Source: Syngnathus acus (taxonomy: Eukaryota; Chordata; Actinopteri; Syngnathiformes; Syngnathidae). Taken from it: 64,000 nt of DNA. The notes beneath the pieces were generated by a model that was not told the DNA's origin, searched no databases, and saw only the letters and a program-made list of their open reading frames with translations. Location: assembly GCF_901709675.1 (NCBI RefSeq), contig NC_051105.1:3773104-3837103 (forward strand), in the 5' to 3' direction. Positions 12,301 to 24,300 of this stretch are shown here, in pieces. Position numbers and translations under genes: made by a program. Each line of letters begins with the position of its first letter. Position 1 is the first letter of the stretch.

Positions 12301-15300
12301 TGCATGGCCGACTCAATTTTCATTGACATAACACACGATGGCAGCCAGAATATGGAGTGAAATAAAGACGACAAAAACATTACTTGCAATTAAAGGAAGA
12401 TTAAGCCGTATTGATTGGGGGATCTTTTATTATGCAACAAGAAAAGAACCACAAACTCACTGCCAATATAATACAGAGCAATCTGAAGGAATCATAGAAG
12501 GAATCTTGTCGTATAGACTTGATGCAAATATTGAAAGGCGGATAATAAATATATAATACAAATAGATTGTCTTATAGTCCTGTTTTCCACGGTAAAAGTA
12601 AAGCCCCTGGAGGACCATTTCAATACAATCCGATAGGGGAGTGCATTTGTTATTGATTATGATCTGAAGTGCCCTCATTATGCGCCTAAATAGAAGTCCA
12701 TGTTGTATGTTGCCAATTGATTTTTGACCTCGCTACTCGTGCAACCCGACCGAGGGATGTTGAAAGGTATTCAATGCAAAGACATTTTGCTTTTTCAAAA
12801 TCATTGACTGCACGTGAGAAAATCTGATCAATTTTCCACTTATTAACAGGCTATCAAACAAACGGACCATTTTGGATTCATCTGTCGCGAGCCATCAGAA
12901 TCTGGTCCCAGCCAATACATATGCTTTGTTTTCCAGTGTGCCAGCGAGTCTCTGGTGAGTCTTTTGCAGGATATATAATCTAGCAAAACATAGTTTGATT
13001 CTTTTCTTTTTTATAAACTGAAACACTTGCATAGGTTGATGAGGTGATGCTGACCCTGAAGCAGGCCTTCAGCACAGCTGCCTCCTTACAAAGCAATAAG
13101 ACACTGGTCCAGTTATGTGAGGCTTGCCCTATGCACGATCTGCACAAGCTTTGCGAACGCATTGAAGGTAGAGAAAGAAGCTGTTTTCCTGTTTGATATT
13201 TTTATTTCGTACAGAATAGTGATTTGATACACTTCATTTTTTCCAGGCCTCTACCCTCCAAGAGCAAAGCTGGCTATCCAGAAATATCTCTCCCAGCTGC
13301 CTGACAATGAGCAAGTGGAGATATTCGAGCGAGTTCAGGTCAGGCTGACATCCTCTCAGAATACGTTAAAAGGTTTGGCTGAGTGAATATTCTAATGGCC
13401 ACATCTCATCTGATTGAATTTGCAGAGACTGAAGCCCAGTTCAGACCAAGAGGAGAATGAGCTGGCCATTCTGTATCTCAGGCAGCTGTGTGAAAACAAG
13501 CAGAAGACCCACCTCCATATTGGAGAGGCTCCTCAGGTAGCTGCATTTCCACCGCAAAATACCAGCAACTTAAAGTTGTTAAATGACAGCAAAACCCTAT
13601 GAAATTTCATAATTTCATGGTTGTATTGACGAAAATGATCACTATTCTCAGTATTATCACAAAATTAAAATGACCATTAATTGTTACTGGGAGTTGCATA
13701 ATTAAAATATTAGGTACAGTACCTTTTTGTTTTCAAAGAAAAGCCAAAGTAATAATGATTAAACATGTTTTGATTATTAATAGAGTACATAAATGTTAGA
13801 GGGAAAAATATTGGGGAAGAAATACAAAAATATTTTACAAAATAATGCACAAGTATGAGAACTAATCAAAATTGTTTTAGAAAAAAATAGAACCGATATG
13901 ACAAAAATATTACGTATATTGGAAAAAATAATGTAAAAAGTAATTTGACTTAAAATACTCACATATTAGACCATTTACTGTAGGGGAAAATACGAAACTA
14001 GTTGCAAAGAACACAAAAGTAAGAAAAAGGAGATACAGTCATTGGAAATATTTGAAAAATGTATTTAAAAGATTTTTAAAAATGTTGACTATTACAAAAA
14101 TCCCCCCAAAACCCCAGATACTGTATTGAAAAATTTACATTTTGTGACAAACTATTAGAAGATGATAAAAAATGAATAGACATTAAATACATACACAAAC
14201 ATTGGATTTTTTTGTTGTTGCATTGAATATTACTTTAAATAAACTCAAAAGAAATATAAAAAATGACTTACAAAAATGCTTGAAAAATATGTAATAAAAA
14301 AATAATGCTATTTTTTTCCAATCAATCTGTTTATTGAGTCTTCCAAAAGTTACTTCTTTTTAAATTTATGAGTGAAAAGGTTATACTTGAATTGGTCCTG
14401 TCCATTAAATATGTTTATTTTAAGTTTGATGGACAGCACATTGATTATTTCCCTCCCGTTCCCTGTTGGCAGAACGCAAGCAACTCCTCAGGGGACGGCG
14501 CAGCCACGGGCAGCCGCTTCAAATTGGACATCCTGAAGAACAAGGCTCGCTCATCCCTCACCAGCTCTCTGGAGAACATCCTGGTCCGGGTAGGTCCTCT
14601 TGCCTGTCTGCCTTGTTTCGTCACCGTGTTCCCCTAAGGATTTCGATTGACCCATATCTGTATGCAGAGTAATAAGTCAGACAACACATCCAGGCTGATC
14701 CGAGGTCTGAGAACTCCTCTGCCATCTGTTATTTTGCCTCAGATTCAAAGCTAGGCCCCTCAACTGCTAGACATATGTGCTAATCACTAGCACACTGTTT
14801 CACTGAATTAAATCCTGTTTTTCATAAATTTAGTAAGATCCAAGGGACTGTAATAGGTTTGGTTGTTGCATCGCATTGTGTTTTAAGTGTGTGGTACATT
14901 TATGACAATACTTGATGTGTACTTGAACCAACGTTCTCACTTAGTAGCGGCTATGGTCTGCTCATATATTGGAAAATATGGGGGAAAATTCAAGAACATT
15001 TGTCCAAATTATTATGATGAATTGCATATTTTTTCTCAAATATGTACCATTAGTCAGCCCACTCATATTTTTATTTGTATTATTGTTATTATTTGTTTTT
15101 TATTACAAATTACTGACGAAATTGAAAGTGTCTGTCTCTCTGCGACGATTCAATTTTAATCGGTCAACAAAAATGCCATTTTGGGAGTTTTCTGAAAAGT
15201 GACCATTGGGAAGTACGAGGGTGAAAAGTCTTTCTTAAACTCTAACGAGTTTGTGTGTCACCTTTATTTTTTAGACTTGTGCATCATTTTCAATGATCAA

Positions 15301-18300
15301 ATACGGAAAATGTCTGACGGGGTACACTATAATTGTCGACCACCGTTATTAGAAATGTATTTTGTGTTATCAACATGTATTTATTTTGTTTTGTTTGCTA
15401 TTTTTTGTGAGCATAACACCCCCAAAACGATGTACACATTTAGCATTTTTTCTGAATGTATAACTGATTCATGCAACAGATTTAATGAGAATTTACTTTT
15501 CATTCCGAAATATAAAAAATGGTACAATTTGGTGCTGATAACAACCACTGCTATTATTGGTTTAAAATTAATTAACTCTGTTTATCATCTGCAGGGAGCC
15601 AGCCGGATGAGAGACCGTTTGGGAAGCATCGGAAGCATGAGCAACTTTGACAAAGTAAGTGTCCTTTCAGAGGCACCACAAAATTCCCCGAAGAAGGATT
15701 CTGGGAAGTGTCACCCACACCCCTCCCCCTCGTTGTTTTTTTTTTTTGGCTGCGAAAAACTTGTGATAAACGACTCAAACGTCAACAGTGGCTGTCTTGC
15801 AGTCACGTTGGGGCATTGCAGCGCTCCATGCTCACGTGCTACAGAGGACGCCAGGGAGACGTTTATGTTTGTGGTGTCACTTTTGTGCAGAATGTTGAAT
15901 GAGAGTATGATGCGGTCCCTCTGACTGCTCGGGAGGCGTATAGCTTGAATTAAAAGTTCTGTTTCACTGTTCATGGCATTTTGTACACGATTCAGCTAAA
16001 TTGTTTCTATAACCAGCTCAATTTGAGTAGGATATGATATGAGTATCAAGTGACTAGATATTTTTGTCAATTGATATTCGTAGAGTACATTTGCAGTTTT
16101 TAACAAATTTATTATTATTATTATGACACCACACTGCTTTAAGGCAGACATTTTCAGTTTTAAGGAGCACACTAAGTTTCATCATTTTGAACAGGAATGA
16201 GGAATTTCACATTTTATAACTAAATTCAACATTTAAACCAGAAATACTAATGGACAACCCACCCCCCTACTTCATATTTTGGTCGGGGGTGGCATGGTAC
16301 ATTTGAACATCTGTACCTCATGACGGTGTCAGGATGCCAGTCAGGAACTCCCAAGTCAGGATTTCCACTTCTGCTGAGTCAGGCTTGTGTTTACTTCCTC
16401 TTATTTTTTTTGTTTTTACCGCCACCACCACCACCACCCTCGTTAGAGGAAAGAGCAGTGTGCACACGACCTTACTGACCTGTCAGTCACAATCAAGTCC
16501 ACTTTGAGCTGACACTCAGTATTTTGTGCGACTCGTACGTGGTGAAAGGAAGAACGAGATGCTGGTTCAGTTAAACATGTCAGCGCTATGACTTTGGTGG
16601 GGGTTTGCGTCCCAAAAAAGATCACATGACACTGCTCATTAGAATACAATGGATGAGGGAGTTGCACACGCAGAAGTGTGCAAGTGAAGTCCACGAGTGG
16701 ACACAAATGAAAGTTGCAGTGGTGGTTTGTTGACGAGGTGAGTGCTGAATTTCATGTTTGATTATTAGCCCACTTTGTTTTGAGGCATTTTTGACTGATG
16801 GTATTTTACGTAAATAGTAGCTGGTATTTTTTCTTTCAGCTGTGTGTGGACAGTCTTGTCTCTGAACGGAGGTTACAGTTAATACCATTTTTCTCTGATA
16901 AGGAAAAGAGCGTCACATATTTGTGGAACGCATTTTTAAGTGGTTATCAATCTTATGGTTATTATCACTTTTATTATTACAGTCAGAGAGACTGTTTACA
17001 GTGCTTGGTAGGTGCTGCTGTTTTGGTGAGCGCTCAAAGTATTTGAAAGTGGTTGATGCGCCTTGTGGCTAACATTGTCACTTAAAGTGAGGCCAATTTG
17101 TGAGGAAATCCAATAATCCGCACTTCATCTGTATGTGATGTGGTAGTTGCTGCTGTTTTGGTTAGCATAAGTTCCAGTAGGCTCAACTCTTTGTTTGTGC
17201 GTGAACAGTAGCCTCAACGGCTAAACCTATTTTGAACAAAACACGTGCCACTCTCAAATGAGTATTAAAGTCTGCGGCATCTAATCTTTTGCAGCAGGAT
17301 GAGGAACATACGGGAGTCTCCCCCCCGGCTTCCCCGCCCCCTTTCCCAGACGATGACCTGGAATCAAGCCAGCACTTCCGTCGGCGCGCTCACACCTTCA
17401 GCCACCCGCCCGTGAAGAAGCGCATCTCCTTTGATGGCCAGGCGGGCAGCCTGGCCAAGCACGCACCTCTGCGCAGGCAACAGTCAGAAGTGCTGCAAAG
17501 CAGGTAGAATGATGTTAGCCACACATAATCATCAGAATTGATTAAGAAACTTTTGCTTAGTTCACTAAAAATGTTCAAACATATGTTGCACCCCTTACAA
17601 AACATAGAGTAACTATAGACACAATATCTAGTACCTGTCTACAATTATGATGATGAATTACTGTAGCAGTCAAGTCTAAAGTAAACATTTCATTCCACAA
17701 CAATGGGCAAGGGTGACATCACTGGTGCCAATGCTCCTGGCATGTCCTGTGCTGCTACTTTGTAGACCGATTTTGCTGAGAATGGCTCACGCTTGGGTAT
17801 TTCCTGACCCGAAACTACTGAATCCACGCACTGATAGCATTACCTGGCAGTGGCGGAGTGATTCAGGGATGTTTTGCGCAGCTGTTGTTACGAATTCCAC
17901 TGGTTTAATGCTTCGTTTAGTCCTAGTTTGGCAAAAGTGTCAGGACCCAAAAAGCAACTGCAGCAAGCATGAGCTCTATCTTGCCATCTTATCAAACTTC
18001 TTAATAGAACACAGAGGTAGTCATTTACATTCGATGAACGTTTGTTAAACTAATTATTCAGCACAGAAACGTTGTCATCTATTTGCAGCACTTTGACCCC
18101 CCCCCCCACCGATCCTAAACAATGGCACACGTTTCCGAGCATCCGCCCCTCCACTCCCCTTCCCTTCCAAAAGTGTAACATGTTTGTTTTCCATGTGCGG
18201 GGTGCTCACGCAGTTCCGTGGCCGTGTCGAGAACGCGCAGTTTATCGGAGAGCCAGTCCCTCAGCCCCCCCTCTTCCTCCTCCTTCTCCGCTCCCACTTT

Positions 18301-21300
18301 CCTGAAGAGCATTTACCAGGGCTCGCTGGGCTCACTGGGCTCACTGAGCTCGCTGACAGACAGTGGGAGTATCAAGAGGTGACAGGATGATGAATTTATT
18401 TATTTTTTTATGCTGGGATGACAGTAAATGTTTACATGTTGGCTGTCCAAACCTTTTAACACCCAGCTTTTATTTTGATCTTCTTTTCCTGCCTATCAGC
18501 AGTGAGAACCCTCACACCCTCTTCCTGTTTCGTTGCGAAGTAGAGGGGGGATGCTGTCGTGCTTGCATGTGGCTTTGGAGCTCGTCTCTGCATGGCCAAA
18601 CGAAACGCGTAACCCGATTTGGAGCTTTTAGCAATTGTGTCACAATTGTAATTCAAGCTGGCTGAGGATTAAGAACCATCGAGCATGGTGGCGCTCATTT
18701 GAAGCGTGGTAAAGCGAGTAAAGGTTAATGTTTACATTATAAATAGGATTCGTTGGAGCACGCCCTTGTGAAATGTCACTTCCACAGCGGGAGGCTCATC
18801 CTTGCTATTTCACTGAATCAATTGTGAGCCTTATCTTACTTTTCAAATAATACCTCTCAGAAACTGTGGGTGATTTGGGGCCATAATGGAAAGTCACCGA
18901 CTCATGAAACAAAGTCAAAATTTTGCCAAAATAGTCTAAATGAAGCCCAAAAAGCTGTTTATTGCAGAAATAAAGTCATAATTTCATCACCTGTTATTTT
19001 ACATCACAGAAGATTCCAAGAAAGTTTTTTTAATTGTCACAATGTTAAAAAAAAATAATAAAAAATTGCTTTAGGTTGAATATTGTAAAAAAAAAATGTT
19101 AAGAATAACCATTGATGAGAACATTTAATGAAGCCAAAGTTAAAATAATAATATGAAAAAAAAAAATAGTTTCACAAGAATAGTTAAAATCTTAATAGAA
19201 AATATTATTTTAGCCCAGAAATAAAATACTTGAGAAAAAGCTTTAATTTGACAAGAATAATGTCTGTGTTTTTCTACAAAATAAAATTGTAATACTAAGA
19301 AAGAAGTAATACCCCGACACGCAACATCACAAAAACTATGCAACGTAATTAATCACACTGAGAACATTTTGTAAGATTAAATGGCCACGGTTAGCAAAAG
19401 GGAAAGAGGATAGAGGAAGGAAGGAAGTAAAAGCAAAGGTATAGTAAATGTGTGCTTCCGCGCAGGAGTGAATTTTAACTGGCAATGACGTAGATGGATA
19501 CGCATGAATCATCTCATTGTAATAGACTAAATAATAACTTGAAAGAATTCATTGACTTGATGAATACTTTTTTTTGTTCAAACACTTCTGCAGACTTTTT
19601 TTCTAGCTGTGGCTGTTTGCTTCATTATTAACATATCTAATAGATGCCACATGTTTAATGTCCATCATTCAGCATATCAACTCCTGCAGTTTATATAAAG
19701 TTTCATCTGTTCTTTGCGTGTCCATTTACTGCTGCCCGTGTAACATAACACTAAATCTGTGTGTGTGTGCGCGTGTGTGTGTGGCAGTAATGGCGAAGGC
19801 AGGAAAAGGACACTGTCAGGCTGCAGCAGTGACTCGGTGAGCGGACCACCTCCGAGCCCACGCAGGGTCTCGTGGAGACAGAAGATCTTCCTGAGGGTCG
19901 CCTCACCCATGGGCAAGAGCCACATGCAGCAACACTCAGGTCTCTTCAATCACTTTGCCCGACTTAAAAATGCTATATAAGATGCAGGGTTCATTTATCT
20001 ATTACTTACGGGCAAGCTTTACGATTTCTGATGCTAGCAGAAAGTTTTAATTATGAGTATAAAGGTTTTTAGAATTTCGTTTAATACAATTTATATAAAG
20101 ATAAGTCCGGCCGTCCTGTGTGGAGTTTGCATGTTCTGCCTGTGCTTGCGTGAGTTTCCTCTGAAATATTACAGAAATAAAGTCACAATATTGGGTGATG
20201 TTTCTGCTATTTTATGACACTTGGAACTTAGTAGTGTGGCAGACAAGAAAAAAGTAAACTATTTTCAAGAACATTATGCAATATCACAATACTGCTAGAA
20301 ATAGTTGTAATTTTACGAGCATAAAATTGGAATGTTTACGATTAAGATTTAAAAAAAAAAAAAAAGTGAAACTGGCAAACCAATGATTGGTCATTGATTT
20401 GTAGTGGAGATGTAAAAGTTATGGAACAGTATACTCTTTAGGCCCTTAAAATAGTCCAATTAAAATTAAATCATCGCCCCATATTTGCTGAAATTGGCTA
20501 AAATCACCTCACAATTACCCAGACAGGTTTGATTCTTACTTTTTTATTTCTTCCCTCATTCATTTAGACCAGTCAGATGCCTGGGAGCTTTTGCCCCTCT
20601 CCCCTCGTGGCACACACTCAAGTGTGGACCCTCTAAGTGGCGGAGGTGGTCGCCCCAAAAGAACGGCAGAGGACTACCGGACGCTGTGGAAAACCGCCAT
20701 CCGTCAGCAGATCCTGCTGCTGCGTATGGAAAAGGAAAACCAGAGGCTGGAAGGTGAGTATTTATGAAACAATGTCCCTTCATCTCCTCTGTATCATATT
20801 AGTAACAATGACTTGCCAATGGAGGGGAAATTTTGTTAGATGCCAAAACCCCGCCATTTGAATAGGGGTGTGTAGACTTTTATTGTCACTGTATGTTCAA
20901 CTGCTGTGTGTTGAATGGAACTTCCTGCCTCAGCCATCAGCATGTTCTGAAATAGCCCAGTTTGTGATGTCACGACTATTTACTTGCTGTATTTGACGAG
21001 TGTGTTTGTGTGTGCGGCACGTTTGACACAAAGTCAACACATAAAAATGCAAAGTCGCTTTAAAGTGCTGACTTTCATGTTCCTGCTCTGGGACATCCCT
21101 GCAATACAGTTACCAAGGAAGTAAGCAACCCTAATTGTCAGTGTTGTTCATTGAACTATACTCGATGATGCAAATTGTGTCTTTAAATGTAATTTGATGC
21201 TGATTACCCCTTTTTTTTTTTTTTTTAAATTAACCAAGCAAAAATAGCAGATAACAATATTGGGTGGCGGTACATACAGTACTTTACTATAACTAATACA

Positions 21301-24300
21301 TACTATAATGTACTGTATACCATGTACATTTTTATTTAATAAAAAAAAGTGTTTGATGGAAAATTAAACTATTATTATTATTATCATTATTATTACAAAA
21401 AATAATTTATAGAAATAAAGCTTCTACCACCAATAAAGAACTGATACTCTGCAGTTGAGTAACTAAACACCTCTGACCACGACAGTTGTTGGAGCAAATG
21501 AAGGTCTCCTCCCCCCAATAAACACCTTACTTCTAATAGAATCCCTGCTGTTCAGTAATCCTTTTTGGCAACTCTATATAAGGAAATACGGTATTCAAAA
21601 AATGTGCTAGTACTGGTACAAATACAGGCTTACCCCCTAAAAGATGCCTGCTAGTCTCTGCAGTTGGTCTACATAAACACCTCAGGTCGCAACAAGTGAC
21701 CGACTTCTGACTAAAAATGCGTTTGTACTAATAAAAGCCCCCCTCCCCCCCCCAAATAAATGCCTTGACCCTGTCTCTGAACAGACTCCCGCTATTCCCT
21801 GTTGCCAAGTACTGGTAATTAAACAACTCTGGCCACTATGTGAGGAAACACAGTGTTATTCCTATCATGCATTTGTTCCAATATAAATCTCTAATCTAAT
21901 AAACGTCGTATCCTATAGAGATGCCTGGTACTCCATGCAACTGATGAAATAAAAAAAAAAAATACATATGAGGAGATACGATATTCGTGTAAAACACGTG
22001 TTTGTACAAATGAAATCTTACACCTGGTTCCGTGCGCAGTCCATTAAACATTTCAAAAAAGTACAGGAAATGTGTCCTTCCCTGCTTTAAACGCCAACAA
22101 CTGAATAAATGTACACTGAGCGCCATGAGAAAATACAGTATCATTCTAAAAAAGTGTTTATACAAAAACATTTGTTACTCTCTACAAGGAATTTGAGTAA
22201 ATAAACAAAACAATATTTAAGGAAATATAGTTTTATTCATGAAAATTCATACATGTAAAAGTACAACCGATAATTTCATTCCATACACTTTCAATGCACT
22301 GTATATTATTCTGCAGTATGTGTAAAACTACCAACACAAGTCTTTCTTTGTTTTTGACATCACTGCTGTGAATAACGTTTCAATAGAAGGTAAGAAGTGA
22401 GTCCTCAGGGATGAAGACATTTTTTTTTTTTTTTTTTGCATGGCTTTGGAATCAATGTTGTTCTCTTGAGCTGTTGGGTTCTCTTGCTGGCATCTTGTAT
22501 GGTGTTATTTTTTGACTACCTCGAGGACTTAAGCATAAAGCTGATGGTTATTTATTGTGGCTTTTCATGTCCACATGCGATTCCTGTGGTGATTCATGTT
22601 GAAATGTGTCAGGGATGGCATCCATGTTAACAGTGGAAGCTCTATGGCTCAGGGGACACCAAATTTGTTAGGATTTTATTTCTATTTGGTTTTTATTCGA
22701 AATGATATAGCTATAGAAATAATCCGTACAGGTAAATCCTAAAAAGTTATATCGGGACTTGTTGTTTACTCTTAATCAGAAATTTATGACAAAATGGTGT
22801 TGTATGACTAAAAATAGAATTGTAATCATAATTAATCTCAAGAAAAGCTTGTAAAAGAAAGTAAATATTTTAAAAGTTTTGATATTCTTATAATAAAGTT
22901 GAAACACTGCGCCAAATAATTGTACTTGTGTATATATATAAATTTGTGAGTGTATGAGAAAACGTTTGATGATTATAAAGTTAATATGTAATTTAATAAT
23001 TGATTGATTAGCTGTATAGTATTTTATGAGAGTAGTTGCAATATTGTGAAAAAAAAAGATATTCTGAACATGAAGTTACAACATGACAAGAAAAAAAATA
23101 TCCTGTGAAAAAGTTGTAATTTTCAGTTTCGCACTTTTCCCCGGAATTCTGACTTTAGAGGTTCCACTGTATCTGGCTGTTGGGAATTTGTGCTCTTTAT
23201 TTTCTGGTGTGCAGAAATATGGGCTCAAACATTAAATGCTAACTGATGTAACTAGCAATCGTGAATTAACCTATTGTTTATCTTTCTGCTTAGCGAGTCG
23301 GGACGAGCTGCATATTCGCAAGATGAAGCTGAGCTACCAGGAAGTGGGCCTCGACTCCCAGGAGCTGCAGGCCTTGTGGGAGAAAAAACTGACTGCACCG
23401 GGCAGAACGACCGTGCGGCAGGATCAGGAGGATCTCTACCGTGCACTCTGCCAAGGTGAGGCATCAACAATGGATATTATTCATTCAAACTGGCATGAAG
23501 GAACCCTACTCAGGCACAACTCTGTTGGAGTTTATGCACGAATTGTCATTGTGCTCAGGTGTTCCCAAAAGTCGTCGCGGGGAGGTATGGTTGCTGCTCT
23601 GCCACCAGCACCGCTTGTCTCGCAGACATACTCAGCGCCAGCAAGCTGCTGACACGCCATACAGAGATCTGTTGAAGCAGCTCACCGCACAGCAGCACGC
23701 CATTCTGGTGGATTTAGGTGAGTAACAGCTATCAGTAGAGCACATCGCAGTGGGAACATACGAGTGATGCAGCGCTGTAATTCAGGTCGGACTTTCCCCA
23801 ACGTCGAGTACTTCTCAGCCCAGCTGGGTGCTGGACAACTTTCTCTGTACAACCTGCTCAAAGCCTACTCTCTGCTGGACACTGAGGTATATTGAATCCC
23901 GGAGTGTTTTTTTTTTTTTTATTAAACTAAAAAAACAAAACAAAACACAAGTCAACTGGGAGTACCGTATTTTCCGCACTATAAGGCGCACCGGATTATA
24001 AGGCGCACCTTCAATGAATGGCCCATTTTAAAACTTCGTCCATATATGAGGCGCACCGGATTATAAAGCGCATAGAATAAATAACTCAATGTGGCTCAAA
24101 CATTAATAGTAACACTCGAATTAGTGAAAACAATAACAATATATCAATAACTCAACATTGCTCAAACGTTAATATCACACAACACACAAACACGTAAAGC
24201 TTACTTTAATAAGTTAGTCTTTATCCACAAATCCATATTTGTCCATATATAAGGCGCACCGGATTATAAGGCGCACTGTCGGCTTTTGAGAAAATTGGAG

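Noticed and set aside
15199-15924. 241-codon ORF as an independent gene
   Set aside because: It overlaps TBC1D4 exon 11 in frame; outside the exon the protein is hydrophobic/AT-driven with no recognised domain.
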